Below are positions 1-12,449 of a stretch of 64,000 nucleotides of DNA, piece by piece. Under the pieces are notes generated by a model. That model was not told the DNA's origin. It worked only from the letters and a program-made list of their open reading frames with translations, and did not search any database. The translations under genes were made by a program, and so were the position numbers. The DNA is taken from assembly GCF_030052815.1 (NCBI RefSeq), contig NC_079498.1, positions 78,230,992 to 78,294,991 on the forward strand, written 5' to 3'. This stretch comes from Hevea brasiliensis. Its lineage: Eukaryota; Streptophyta; Magnoliopsida; Malpighiales; Euphorbiaceae. The stretch's first letter is position 1. Every line of letters begins with the position of its first letter.

Positions 1-832
1 GAGTTCTAATGATATTAAGAGTTGATATCATGTCTCATTGCCAATTAGTGATGAGTCTAGTAAGTCACACACATACACAAGTAATCACCAAATTAAATGT
101 GATTTAATCAATTAATTAAAGAGTTTAATTGATTAATTAAATAGGTTTGGTTTGCAATTAGATTGCAAAGTCCCTAGCATGGCTTGAAACCAAATCTAGG
201 TTATTGGATGTATAGTATAAGTTAAATGTATATTTAAAGTGTTTAATTTTGAATTTAATTAATAAAAAATTAATTAATAGAGATTAATTAATTAATTTAT
301 ATTTGATATAAATTGATTATAACAAGGGAAATAATTATTTGGGGTTGAGAACTCAAAATTAAGACTCATGAGTAGCAAAAAATCTCTTGAATTAAAAATA
401 CTAGAAATTGTTCTAGTGTCCTGTTTACATCTATAATCTCTCAAAAGGCAAAACTTAATTTTCTAATTCATAGAAAAAGCTTTAGAAGCTGTTCAAGGGC
501 TGTCATAGGTGATCTTGGTGTGGACAAGCTAGAGGTACAACATCTGGTATCCTAAAGACGCATCCCAAAGGTGGCAAACACACTGTAGTGCATCAAGAGG
601 TTAGTGCACTTATTCTTGATCAATCTAGGGTTCTTAAAATTAATCTAATTAATTCTAACATCTTAAATGGCAAATGTAGATCCAAAAACATATTAAAAGA
701 GTTTTAATATGCTGTTTATCATTAAAATCAAATAGATAAAAATAAATCTTGCATGATGCATGTGACCCTAGGTGAAAAATTTTTGAATTCAATGATATAA
801 ACTTGTGTTTTTTATGCTTCCGCTCCTTCACA
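1..832 (+). repeat. Copia-1 5' LTR, 3' part
   Basis: This stretch matches 7761-8821 of the 3' LTR, with shared AT-rich blocks such as TTAATTAATTAA and the stretch around 390-640. Near 365-380 it lacks about 340 bp present in the 3' LTR at 8125-8467, including the likely TATA box. The LTR end is not sharply defined; I place it near 832, after CTCCTTCACA, because the downstream sequence becomes pol-like. No primer-binding site follows, consistent with a deletion that removed PBS, gag and protease. Confidence 0.75.
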
Positions 833-865
833 TGTGTGGACATGTTTTGTATTTAAATAAAGTTA

Positions 866-1240
866 TGCATGTACCTAATGCCTTTTAAGAACATCATTTC
901 TATATCTAGTTTGACTAGAGATGGTTATGAACTTCAGTTCATAAATGACATTTGCAATATTTATTTTGAAAATAAATATGTTGGTTCAGGTTATATGCAT
1001 GATGGACTTTATTATCTAGATAATAATGTTAAATACAAATCTATTGTAAACAATCTAAAAGAATGCAATGCCAGGATGAAAATTAACTCAAGTTCAAAAT
1101 ATATTTGGCACTTAAAGGTTAGGTCATGTTGCAGAAGATAGGATTGCAAAACTGGAAAAAATGGGATTTTATCCTCATTGGGCTCTGAGCCTACTCCAAC
1201 TTGTGAATCCTGCCTTCAAGGCAAAATGACCAGATCACCC
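866..1240 (+). pseudogene. copia pre-integrase / integrase zinc-finger remnant
   Basis: The translation from 869 gives a typical copia pre-integrase block (FKNIISISSLTRDGYELQF, then GYMHDGLYYLD). The zinc-finger region follows: WHL near 1107, then HVAEDRIAKL in the +1 frame near 1127, and CESCLQGK at 1205-1228. A frameshift near 1115 separates the HH and CC halves. The first codons are also frame-shifted near 888, close to the deletion junction that joins LTR to pol. The family role is to recognise LTR ends; this copy cannot make the protein. Confidence 0.8.
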
Positions 1241-2010
1241 TTTGTTGGACAAGGGCTAAGAGCTAAAAATATTTTGGAGCTAATACATAGTGATGTATGT
1301 GGTCCATTTAAAGAAATGGCTAGAGGCGGTTTTCATTATTTTATTACCTTTACTGATGATAAATCAAGGTTTGGGTATTTGTATTTGATAAAATACAAAC
1401 ATAAATCCTTTGAAAAGTTCAAAGAATTTAAATCAGAAGTAGAAAATCAAACAGAAAAAGTATTAAAGCTCTACGATCAGATCGTGGAGGTGAATACTTG
1501 AGTACTGAATTTGATGAATACTTGAAAGAGCATGGCATTGTTTCCCAGCTAACTCCTCTAGGAACACCACAGCTAAATGGTGTATCTGAAAGGAGAAATC
1601 GTACCCTATTGAATATGGTACGTAGTATGATGAGCTATACTGATATGCCAATCTCCTTTTGGGGATTTACATTAGAATCAGCTTTGTATATTCTAAATAG
1701 GATTCCATGAAAATCAGTATCTTCCACACCTTATGAGATATGGCATGGAAGAAAATCATGTCTTAAGCATGTTAAGATTTGGGGTTGTCCAGCTTATATC
1801 AAAAAGTTGAACACTGATAAATTGGAAACCAGATTAGAAAAGGGTCAATTTGTTGGATATCTAAAAGATAGTTTTGGATATTATTTTTATTTGCCTACAT
1901 CACAAAAGGTTGTGATAAGTAGAGATACCACGTTTCTTGAACAACAGTTTGTTCAAGAAGGAGGCAAAGGAAGACAAATAGAGCACAAATAGAGTTAGAA
2001 TTAGAGAATT
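1178..2010 (+). pseudogene. copia integrase catalytic core and C-terminus (broken)
   Basis: The integrase core is clear. The first acidic residue lies in IHSDVCGPF (~1290). The second lies in LRSDRGGEY (~1470-1500), reached by a frameshift. The catalytic Glu is in NGVSERRNRTLLNMV (~1576-1620). The copia-type block HVKIWGCPAYIKKL (~1770-1810) follows, with the KGQFVGY motif near 1840. A TGA near 1708 and further breaks near 1466 and 1985 prevent expression. In the family this enzyme inserts the cDNA into host DNA. Its position upstream of RT is what makes the element Ty1/copia rather than Ty3/gypsy. Confidence 0.85.
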
Positions 2011-2030
2011 CTGACCAACCAACAGATCAG

Positions 2031-2924
2031 ATGGATATGGATCCATCTAGTCAACCTACGCCTATTGATGAAACATCTACAGTTGTTCCTCATAGATCAA
2101 CCAGGGTATCTCACCCACAAGTGAGATATGGTTTCCTTCATGAAGAAGAACAAGAGTTGTCTACTCATGAAGAAGTAGATCATGGAGATGATCCACTTAC
2201 CTATGAAGAAGCTATATCAGATATAGACTTTTCAAAATGGATTGATGCTATGAAATCCGAGATTGATTCCATGTATAAGAATCAAGTTTGGGATCTTGTT
2301 GACCCACTTGAAGGTATTGTACCTATAGGGAACAAATGGGTTTTCAAGTAGAAAATTAATTCTGATGGAAAGGTTGAGACTTATAAAGTAAGGCTAGTAG
2401 CGAAAGGGTTTTGCCAAAGGCAATGAATCGACTATGAGGAGATTTTCTCACCTGTTGCCATGCTTAAATCAATTAGGATACTATTAGCAATAGCTGCACA
2501 CTATTATTATGAGATTTGGCAGATGGATGTCAAAATAGCTTTTTTCAATGGATAAATTGAAGAAAACATTTTCATGGAACAACTTAGGGGTTTTGAATCC
2601 CAAGATGGTTCCAAAGTGCGCAAGCTAAAGCGATCCATTTATGGGTTAAAACAAGCTTCGAGGAGATGGAGCATCCGTTTTGATGAAGCCATTAAGTCAT
2701 TTGGTTTTATCAAGAATAAGGATGAGCCATGTGTATATAAGAAGGTTATTAATAGTGCTATCACTTTCCTTGTCTTATATGTGGATGACATTCTGTTGAT
2801 GGGTAATGACACAGGTATGTTGACAACTGTAAAGGTATGGTTATCAAATGCATTCTCCATTAAAGACTTATGGGAGGCAACCTATATTCTTCGGATTCGC
2901 ATCTATAGAGATGTTGTGTACTAG
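2031..2924 (+). pseudogene. copia reverse transcriptase (broken)
   Basis: An acidic linker (2031-2220) leads into the copia RT start DFSKWIDAMKSEIDSMYKNQVW (read in part, 2229-2290) and GNKWVFK. Stops follow at 2349 and near 2424, and again near 2553. The motif SIYGLKQASRRW lies at ~2635-2670. The catalytic YVDDILL box, with both Asp residues intact, lies at ~2779-2799. After IRIYRD (~2908) the sequence jumps to the RNase H side, so roughly 80 codons of the RT C-terminus are deleted. The enzyme copies element RNA to cDNA; this copy is dead. Confidence 0.85.
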
Positions 2925-3261
2925 GCCGGATATCACATATGTTGTTTGTTTGACTAGCAAGTATCAATCCAATCCAGGTTTGGAACACTGGATAGCTGTC
3001 AAGAACATCTTTGAGTACCTGAGAAGAACTAAGGATTTATTTTTGATTTATGGAGATGGTGACTTGCAATTGGATGGTTATATTGATTCTGATTTCCCAT
3101 TAGATATCGATGATAGAAAGTTTACCTCTAGGTTTGTGTTCATTTTTAATGGAAGTGTAGTTAGTTGGAAGAGTTCCAAATGGAGTACGACTGCTGATTC
3201 CACTATAAAGGCCGAGTATATTACTGCATCGGATGCTGCAAAAGAAGCTATTTGGATATAA
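2908..3261 (+). pseudogene. copia RNase H remnant
   Basis: The translation contains MLCTRPDITYVV, the usual block between copia RT and RNase H, then YIDSDFPLDIDDRK, VSWKSSKWSTTADST and KAEYITASDAAKEAIWI. These are the normal copia RNase H landmarks. The reading frame overlaps the end of the RT frame because of the internal deletion near 2908. Downstream, in broken frames, the pol tail (ADPFTKPLSQ) can be read near 3380-3405. RNase H removes the RNA template during cDNA synthesis. It is non-functional here. Confidence 0.83.
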
Positions 3262-3468
3262 GAAACCCCAGTCTCACTAGAAATCCAAACACATAGAAAG
3301 GCATTACCACATTATCAGAAATATAGTTGGGCAAGGCGATGTAGCCATGCAGAAAATAGCATCAGCCAAAAATCCAGCTGATCCATTCACTAAGCCTTTG
3401 TCACAAGCTCAGTTAGACCAACATCTTGAGAAGATAGGTCTAAGGTATTGTAATAAATGGCTCTAGTG

Positions 3469-3480
3469 CTAGAGGGAGAT
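3469..3480 (+). other. Copia-1 polypurine tract
   Basis: A purine run, AGAGGGAGA, sits directly against the start of the 3' LTR (TGTTAGTAGTATGCC). This is the usual place for the plus-strand primer of reverse transcription, and it fixes the LTR start at 3481. Confidence 0.8.
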
Positions 3481-3718
3481 TGTTAGTAGTATGCCCTAAA
3501 GCATATCATTTAGTATGTATCTTGTACATTTTTTTATTAATAAAAGGCATTTTCACTTTTCTGTTTACATAATATATTTATGTGTAATAGAAAAGGTCCA
3601 ATGATATTTTGTTAGAAATTCTATTCTTAGGTTTGTTAAGAATATGAGTGACAGTATTTCTAGCACAAAGTATCATAAATTGGTTCACAATTGAGGATAC
3701 TTCACAATAAGGACATAG
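3481..3718 (+). repeat. Copia-1 3' LTR, first segment
   Basis: It starts TGTTAGTAGTATGCCCTAAAG immediately after the polypurine tract. The start resembles Angela/BARE-type copia LTRs (TGTTgGaatATGCCCTA, from memory). It is cut at 3718 by the minus-strand solo LTR B0 and resumes at 7039. The corresponding part of the 5' LTR lies left of the window, so it cannot be compared. Confidence 0.8.
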
Positions 3719-6700
3719 TGTGATACCCCTTACCCGTCTACAGTGTAGTCGAGCAAGATATGCCACACAATGTACCGGAACACCATAACTTATCTCATTG
3801 ATATTTATCAGTTCTTAATTTATTTATTATAGTTATTAAGTGAAATTTATGAAATTGATCTCATTTAGATCATTTATTGAAATTATAAATTAATTTGCGG
3901 CTCTGAAAATTTATAAAAAAATTCGGTAGAGTGCCGACTAAAAATGGAGAAAACAGTTCTTCGGAACCTGTGAAAAACACTTCCAATAATTTCCAATCAT
4001 TCTCAAACTCCATTTGTATCACATCAATTTACAACAATTTCTTAACAATTCCTCCATTTGTCATTCATTCATTTCACATCATCATCAGGCTCAAATCATA
4101 AATAAATTCTCATATGTTATTTATAAACACAAAGTTACAAATACTTACATTAATATAAAATTATATTACATAGGTTTCAAATATACATGATAAAATAAGA
4201 GTTTAATTACAAAACTTACAAAAATCACAAAATACAAAATAAGACCTAGTGTCCTACCAATGCACTGTAGTCTATGAGGTGACACGGACACTATGCAAAA
4301 CTGTGAACGGCCTTACCTAATTTGTGGTCTACTGGGCCCTCTGTCCAAATCTTTAGTACCTACGCGTTGCAAAAGTGATGCACTAAGAATAAAGCTTAGT
4401 GGTGCCAATAATACAAGAAAATATAATATGCAAATAAAAATAATAATTTCCTAGTTATTATGTTCAGTAAAAAAAAGAATAATTACTAACTTATTGTTTA
4501 GTCGAGGGCTAATTACATTTTATGTTATTGACTCCTTTTAGCATTTTGTTAATCGTTTTCTTGATGATTTTGAGCTTGTTTATTTTATTATAATCATTCT
4601 TGATCTTTATCTTAATATTTAATTTCTGTATTTTCTTTAATAATTAGTTCAATTACAATTATACTTTTCTATGCCCAAGTAACCTATACAAATTGACCGG
4701 ACTGGATAAACAGGTAAACTAGCACTGGGTACTAGGTACCTCGGGCCGTTACACCATTGGTCATAATGTATCTCCCGGTGTGCAAACAGAATGGCTAATA
4801 AGCCATAAAAGTAATAAGGCACAAAGCCAAGTAAAATATCATAATTAGTATAGCCATAGGCTATCACATCACAGAATGGCAATGAAGCCATACATCATAC
4901 GTAGTACTGCTATCAGAACCCAATTGGCATGCCAACCTATCCAAACCAATCACATTAAGCCTACTAAGGCATATTACAAAGTAATTTCTTGAATATTTGT
5001 ACTTTATATGTAAAGTTACTATTTATTTCATTAGTCAACTAAAATATTGACTTTTTCATAGATAATAGGTATATTGGTTCAAATATCACCAACATACCAC
5101 ATTTTGCATTCCAAAGTGGTTGGCATTAGTTGCCAATTCCATTTCAAAACTTAGTATTAGTTACTCAAAATTTTCAGATTTCAAGCATTAAGTTTACTGT
5201 TCCATTGGTCATTTGTACAATAGGAATTTGGCAAAATTGTCTTCATGAAAGTTGTTCTTTATTGTGTCTAGTTACATTTCTTTTTTTGAATTACTACATT
5301 TGAAGTTTGGTAGCTCAAGTAATTGCCTAAAAACCATAACTGGTCGGATTGTATCTTTTTAGATTTTTCTGGGCAGAACCAATTTTTGCAGGTTTTGTAC
5401 GCTGACTGTAGGTCAATTTTTGGACATGTTATGGTCAAAATTTGGGTTTGTTTTCTTCATGAAAGTTCTAGAGCTATGTCTCAGCTTGGTGCTAGTAAAA
5501 TTTCAGGTCAATTGAACCTTTCTACACTGAGTTATGACCAAATGAATGAATACTGTTTATTTGGTCATTTTGGCAGGCAGAATGTAAGTCATCCAGATTA
5601 GGCAATTTTTAGGTCAACTTGGTTTGATTTTCTGGGCAGGGTTTCTTCACCAAAGTTGTGTCATTATGTGTCTAGTTTCATGTCCAATTGGCCTTGCACC
5701 AATTGAACCTATACAACTCCATTTATAGCTGCCCAAACTTGTTGGACTCACAACTAGTCCTACAGGTCACTAAGGGCAGCATGCCTAAGTTCTACTCTAA
5801 CATCCTTACTCACTTCAATTCCTCCTCACACACATTCAAATGATCACTAATTGACCATTACATTATTAACGTACCATTACATGAGCAAACCCTAATGTTG
5901 TTCAAATGTCCAAGTGTTCAAGTTCATTCATGCAATACACTTGCATTTCACTTACACTTACATGTTCAATCACTCATTTCATGCCAAGGGTAGATCATAA
6001 CCACTTTGTTTCAAATAATTTCATCAAACCCTAACCACACCTAGGCTGCCAAAATTATAGGGATGGACACACATAAGTTTTACTTTGTTTTTTTTACATT
6101 TTCTACTTATTTCATGGCATTAAGCATGAATCAAGTGAAAGTAGTAAGAGTTTGGACACTAACCTCAATTGATCACTCTTCCAAATTTCCAAATCTTCCT
6201 TGTCTTGTCTTCTTTTTGCTGTCTAGAGGTCATTCAAGGTGCAAGGAAGAGTTTTAGTGGAGGAAGTCTAGGGTTTTATGGTGGAAAAATTAAAGTTTGG
6301 CAAGATAGAGAAGAGAGCTCTATCAATGGTGGATGGAGAAAGTGAGGCTGCAGAAATTTAAAGATGAAAGGCTGGTTTCTTTTTAATTTTTATCCCATTT
6401 TATTTAGTTTTTATCCTCTTAAAATACTTGTCAAACTCCCATCGGTTGGAATTTATAATTGTTGAAAATTTTCTTTTATGCATTATGATGTCATTATTGA
6501 TGTAATATTTCAATTTTCTTTTCTCATTTCTTTTACTCATTTTTTAATTATTTTCTCACCAATATTAATTCATATTTCATGTCATAAAATTCACTTACTT
6601 GACTGGACAAGTTGGTAAAAAATCATCTCTGAAGACCAAATGACCAAAATGCCATCAGTTTGGCTTAATAGACTAAAATTGTCTGTACCAATTGAAAAAT

Positions 6701-7038
6701 TCTTCTAAGCATTTTCTTAGTACTCTAATGCTAGAGAACCCTCAATGACTCTTCTCTGGAGTTTTAAAAATTATTTTATAAATTTTCTCCTAGGTCTAGG
6801 GCTCCTAGTTGCGAGGACCGCAACTTCCCACTAGGTTACCCATCGTTAGGGCACCGGCTCATTTAACTTGGTTGTATTTTATTTCTAAAATTTTTCCTAT
6901 ACTTTTCTTATGAACATTTGAGTTAATTATGACTCCTCACTTTAGTATAAATATTTCTCCAGACATTCTAACTGTCCGGACCGACACCGGTCACCCGAAC
7001 AGTAGAATGTACGAAATTGCTACAGTGGGGGTGTTACA
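3719..7038 (-). mobile_element. B0: solo LTR of chromovirus family B
   Basis: A single 3.32-kb LTR in reverse orientation. Its left end TGTGATACCCCTTACCC is the reverse complement of the family B LTR end, and its right end ...GGGGGTGTTACA is the reverse complement of the family B LTR start. No internal sequence is present, so it is a solo LTR, a form usually produced by LTR-LTR recombination. The flanks are CATAG (3714-3718) and CATAA (7039-7043), a target duplication with one mismatch. The middle carries the family's subrepeats (motif TTCATGAAAGTT near 5243 and 5457) and hairpin region (~4330-4410). It splits the copia 3' LTR. Confidence 0.9.
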
Positions 7039-8821
7039 CATAACTTATCTAGAAAGATTGTAATCATGTTTATTCCTAAGTTATTTATATGAGATGTAAA
7101 TAAGATGGAATGGTGAGTCTCATGCCATATAACAAACATTATAGGCACTTATATATGATAAGTAGGCCAATCCAGTGACATTTATGACAAGCACATGGAG
7201 TTTACTCTTGTCCATGTATTGTCATAAATCATATCAGTGCATATAATCTTTAGACCTGAGATAGCACAGCTAACTTGTATATAGGTGGTTTGGGTTTGAT
7301 ACTGCTTTCATACTTGTACTGTGTATGGGTATATGAGCATGTGTTGGCTCCTACTAGTTATATATGGCGGTAGGTGTTGATCAAGATGGAATCTATTACC
7401 CTAAGTAAATAGGGATAAAATCCTATGTTCATTTAATTGTTTTTGATGTTTTAAGTTCCTGGCCAGGACAGATAGATTTAATTAGAAAAGAGTTTCTGAT
7501 GAGAAAATCTTTTTAATTAAGAACTGGAATTAAAAGAGAACATAATATTCAAAGCAAATGGGGTTTGACATAAACTATGACTCTAGCTCGAATTAGAATT
7601 TTCTAACAGAGAGATTCTAGTGCATGGTAATATATGATTATATGTTCATTTAAGGTAAACCTTATTACTGGTTGGGTGCCTATGGCATGCTATGCTAGGT
7701 GTTAACCATAGTCTATGAGCTACATAAAATGATTTAGAGAAATCATTTATGGTAAGAAAGAGTTCTGATAATATTAAGAGTTGATATCATGTCTCATTGC
7801 CAATTAGTGATGAGCCTAGTAAGTCACACACATACATAAGTAATCACCAAATTAAATGTGATTTAATTAATTAATTAAAGAGCTTAATTGATTAATTAAA
7901 TAGGTTTGGTTTGCAATTAGACTGCAAAGTCTCTAGTGCGGCTTGAAACCAAATCTAAGTTATTAGATGTATAGTATAAGTTAAATTTATATTTAAAGTG
8001 TTTAAATATTAATTTAATTAATGAGAAATTAATTAATAGAGATTAATTAATTAATTTATATTTGATATAAATTGATTAGAAGAAGAGAAATAGTTATTTT
8101 GGGTTGAGAACTCAAAATTAAGACACTGGGGTATTTTGATCATTTCACAGGGTGACATGTGGCACCATAAAATGGTGACACATGGCACTACACATAAGCT
8201 TGCCATATGTCTTTTAATCATGTAAGATGATCAAAGTCAAGATAAAATATAAGTTTGACACTTGGCATAATGTGATTGGGTCAATTAAACCTAGAGCCAA
8301 TCAGAACGTGACATGTGGCAAGGGTTTTTAGTGGTGACCTAGCTATATAAGTGCAAGCATGAAAGAACAAAAAATACAAGCTATTGTATTCTCTTGGTGT
8401 CGAAACCCTTGGAGTGTTCTTCTTCTCATCTTCAGCATCTCTCATCAATTCAAAAAGATTAGCCAGTAATCTCTTGAATTAAAAATACTAGAAATTGTTT
8501 CTAGTGCCCTGTTTACATCTGTAATCTCTCAGAAGGCAAAACCTGATTTTCTAATTGATTGGAAAAGCTTTAGAAGCTGTTCAAGGGGCTTCCATTGGTG
8601 ATCTTGGTGTGGAAAAAATAGAGGGACAACATCTGGTGTCCTATGCTCATCCCAAAGGTGCCAAACACACTACAGTGCATCAAAAAGGTTAGTACACTTG
8701 TTCTTGGTCTAATCTAGGGTTCTAATGAATTAATCTGTTAATTCTAAAGTCTTAAATGGAACATACAGATCCAAAACCATATTAAAAGAGTTTTAATATG
8801 CTGTTTATCATTGAAATCAAA
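7039..8821 (+). repeat. Copia-1 3' LTR, second segment
   Basis: This continues the copia LTR after solo LTR B0. From 7761 it aligns with window bases 1-730. It contains the ~340-bp promoter-like block (8125-8467) missing from the 5' LTR. It ends at 8821 (AAATCAAA), where element A0 is inserted. The 5' LTR continues TAGATAAAAATAAATC at that point, so the remainder should be found on the far side of the nest. Confidence 0.85.
8343..8350 (+). promoter_or_regulatory. Probable TATA box of the Copia-1 LTR
   Basis: The sequence CTATATAAG lies in a GC-richer block of the LTR, followed by AAGAACAAAAAATAC. This is the only good TATA box I see in the copia LTR. It lies in the block deleted from the 5' LTR, so the 5' LTR promoter was probably lost. 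The assignment is by motif only. Confidence 0.45.
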
Positions 8822-11800
8822 TGTCACACCTTTCTCCTCCGTAAGGCATAACATGATCCCGTAGTATACCTAATGAATTACCAAACTTCATCTACTGATA
8901 ACCCATTAAATACACTACAAGGGATTTTAAATCTTTTCTTATTTCTTTTTATAGTGGTGAGCACTTTTAACAGGTGTTAAATTTTTTTTTTAACTGAAGT
9001 AAAACCAAATAACAAATCTGAAGTATCAGTAATTTCTGTAAAAATTTCGGCAGAGTGCCGTCTATATTTTGAATAAAACAGTTCTTCAAAAACCTATAAA
9101 AAAAAATAATTCCAATATATTTGTTTAATCCAAAACTCCAATAATAGTTCAACACAAATAAATTTTCTTAACATTTGTCAAACTCAATTCAACATCAATT
9201 TCTAGTAGTTCCAAAAGCTGAGATAAGAGAAATTTATTACAACTTTTTTACAGGCAAAAATAATTTATAACTTTTGTTTACAACTTTAGTTTATAACTGC
9301 TCAAGACCAAGTACACTATATATACATACAGTCACATACATTACAATAAAAACTACAAAAAAAAAGTGGTATATACAATATACCCGGAAGAATCCCAAAA
9401 GTGTAGCACAAGTAGCCTACTCTGCTGCTCTGTCTGTTTGTCTACCTACGACAGCAATGAAAAAGCTATCGCTGAGCTAATATCTCAATGGTGAACAACA
9501 TTAAGAAAAAGTAATTTAAAACCATAAACCATAAATCATATAAACTGTGGATACTTAAAATCATAGTTAAATTCGAAAGACAGAAAATGTCATAAAGAAT
9601 TAAACTCCATTTTACAATGTCTCAATGAATATCAATAAATCACACACACACCTTAAATATGATTCCAAAGTCCAATTCGTCCCAAAGGCCAATGGCTAAT
9701 GAGGAATAACATAGCTAGCTAGCAATTATATGAGTACTCATCCTATTCGTCCTCAACTGACACACACCTCAACACTTCAGCCAGAGAGGGAATTCAAAGC
9801 CAATTCATCCCACTAGACAAGCTAGCGAGGAATTCAATCAAATATACACGATAGCTGTGGTTTCAAACTATTTGCAATATTTTTCAAGCAATAAGTATCC
9901 ATCAAATTCCATTCAAACAAATTTTCCACAGTTTAAGCAATAACATGCAAATTGTCATAATTTATTTCAATTGAAAATTCAAAAGAAATAACTATTGTGC
10001 ACAAACCTCTGATGAAGATCCTTTTGGCCTTGACTCAGTGGTTCTTTTCCCTTCCCTAAGTCTTTGCTAACTGAAACACACAATTTAAAGTGTTTTAGTA
10101 CTCAGTTAAATTGTTTCTAACAATAAGGTTCAAAAATTAAATTTATTTAATACTATTGCTTTCATTGGTCAACTTATAATGTTGACCTTTGATGCACTCT
10201 AAGTTAGTCAATTCTAATGTTACCAATATGTCATATTTTATAGTCTTTTAGTGTTGGTATATGTTACCAATTTCATTTTCAAGTGTATTGCATTTTATTG
10301 CAATTTATCAGATTTTGGTATGCTATTTTGACCTAGCCGGATGACCAAGTTCCCTCGATTTTTGGGTTCTGGTCAGAATTACAAACTTGTAGGTCTATGT
10401 CTTAGTGAACTTTTGCCACAAATTTTAGGTCATTTGGAGTTTACTATACCAAGTTATGGTCATTTTACTTTTGCTGGACAGATTATACTAAAATGGCAAA
10501 CTTAGGTAATTTTTAGGTCATTTCCGATTCTGGCAGTTTTTATACCCGAACTTATGTAAGCATTTTGACTTGATTATGGTCATTTATGGGTTTTGTGATC
10601 GCCAAAAAAGATGTAGCCCTATGTCTAAGCTTTCCAACCATATAAATTTCAAGTCATTTGGACCTGTTTTGAGTGAGTTATGGCCAAATTACTGACTGCT
10701 GTTCAAATGGTCAATTTTCAGGTTTGCAAAGTCACCAATCCGGATTTGGTCAATTTTCATGTCACTTTCTGGAGAGAATTTAGGTAGGCTTCCAACATGA
10801 AAGTTGGCACATTTTGTGCCTAGTTTCACCTCCTATTAGCCTCATACCAATTGGAGTCACACAATTCCATTTATAGCCTAAAACACATACTGCCCTTACC
10901 ACATTTTTGAAGCATCAACCAATCACACATCCAACTAACTATACTTCACTTCCCAAATCTAATTCTGCATTTGTATCATACCACAACCATTCATCACTTT
11001 ACATTATAGTCACTTTAGGCAAAATATAACCAATTGACAATGCACCAATTACACTTAATTCACAATATCCAATTCTAAATAACATATACACATAACACTC
11101 CTAACCATTACATATAACTTCCATCATCAATTATACAAGTTGCCCCTACATCATCACCACCAGAATTCATCAATAAGTTTCATGATATCATACATAATTT
11201 CATGGGCTTAAAGGCTGCCTAAAAATTGCAGTTTACTTAGGTATTGAATTTCCCTTTCAAACCCTTAATTTCAATTGCTCAAATACATAAACACATGGAA
11301 TTAACTAACCAATACATCAAATTTCTTTAATCAAACTTAATTCCCATTAAAAATCATTAATTAAATCAATTACAAGTGAGAATAATCTGCTCACCTTTCC
11401 TTTCCATAGCTGCTGAAAGTTACACCAAACAATTGCTCAAGTAATTCTTTCAATTTTTCAACCAAAATACTACCCACAAACTCAACACAAGTTTTAATTA
11501 AGCAAGGGAAGAAATTGGACACTTACCTCTTCTCTGTTTTCTCTAAACTTCACCAAAATTCTCCTTTCTTGCTCCCAATAGCTTCCCCAAGTTGAGTAGG
11601 TAAAGATTAATGAAGGAAACTCGTGGAAAGGAGGGCTTGAATGGAGGTGCATGAAGCTTAGAAAATGGTGCGGCAATAGAGATTTCATGGTGGATCAATT
11701 TGGCTGGATGAGAGGAGGTTGAAGATGATGGCATTTTCTGTCCCAAATGGCTTATAAAGGTGTCCCAATTTATGAGTTAGTGGAGCACTAACTTGGATTA

Positions 11801-12399
11801 AAGTATTAAATTAGTCCAAGTTTCCAATTTGCAATTTTGTCACCATTTCTTTCACTTTTTATATTAGGTACCACACTTTTGATTTTCATGACATTTTCAA
11901 AGTTTAATATCATTTATTTTTAATGGACATTTAGGTCAAAAGGCAACTTGGGGTGTCAATTGACCAAAATGCCCCTATTCGGTTTGTATTCCCGATTTTT
12001 CAGTAACACCGATTTTTATCGGTTTCTCAATTTTTTATTTTTCTTTGTACTAATTATTTAATTTTTCTTTGACATTTTCAATGTCATTTATACTTCAATA
12101 GATGTTTATTTAAGTCTTAAAAATATTTTTTAGGGTTCCCCGCAGTCCAGTGCTAGTCAACAGTTCTTGTCGCAACTTCCCGGTGCGGTCACCCATCATT
12201 ATGGTTTTTGGCTCGTTTAACTTAGTTGTATTTCATTGCTCTTATTTTTTCTTTGTTTTTCTTGTATTTTTCTCTATTGCATCTCATTATTTCATGTCTC
12301 CTTACTAACATTTAAATGTAGTTCTAGGCATTCTAGTTGTCCAGAGAGACACTGGTCACCGGAATAGTACAACGCACTACCGAATATAGGGGTGTTACA
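8822..12399 (-). repeat. A0 3' LTR
   Basis: A 3,578-bp LTR. Its left end TGTCACACC and right end GGGGTGTTACA are the inverted termini of family A LTRs. It aligns along its length with A1 (14596-18050) and more distantly with A2. Contents in LTR order: AT-rich 5' section, subrepeats around GTCATTTGGACCTG (10600-10850 in window orientation), hairpin pair near 9440-9490, and a terminal block ending near 8822. No long coding sequence is present. Confidence 0.88.
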
Positions 12400-12400
12400 A

Positions 12401-12414
12401 TTCTCCCCCTCTTA
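12401..12414 (-). other. A0 polypurine tract
   Basis: The reverse complement reads AAGAGGGGGAGAA directly upstream of the LTR start. It marks the junction of internal region and 3' LTR. Confidence 0.75.
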
Positions 12415-12449
12415 AAACAAATTTCATCTCGAAATTTTATCTAGTTTTA

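Larger units (their letters stand above)
1..8821 (+). mobile_element. Copia-1: decayed Ty1/copia LTR retrotransposon, nested host of B0 and A0
   Basis: The element reads, left to right: the 3' part of a 5' LTR, then a pol remnant (pre-integrase, integrase, RT, RNase H in copia order), a polypurine tract and a 3' LTR. Bases 1-730 match 7761-8821, which identifies the LTR pair. Gag and protease are missing: the 5' LTR runs almost directly into the pre-integrase region. The 3' LTR is split by solo LTR B0 (3719-7038) and cut again at 8822 by A0, so its last ~110 bp should lie right of the window. Many stops and frameshifts make it non-coding. The domain order is certain; assignment to the Angela/Tork side of copia is tentative and rests on the LTR start. 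Confidence 0.88.

Noticed and set aside
11494..11746. Overlapping minus-strand frames (64 and 67 codons) in the A0 LTR
   Set aside because: Unlinked to any element domain, present only in one LTR copy, and not conserved in A1. Chance open frames.
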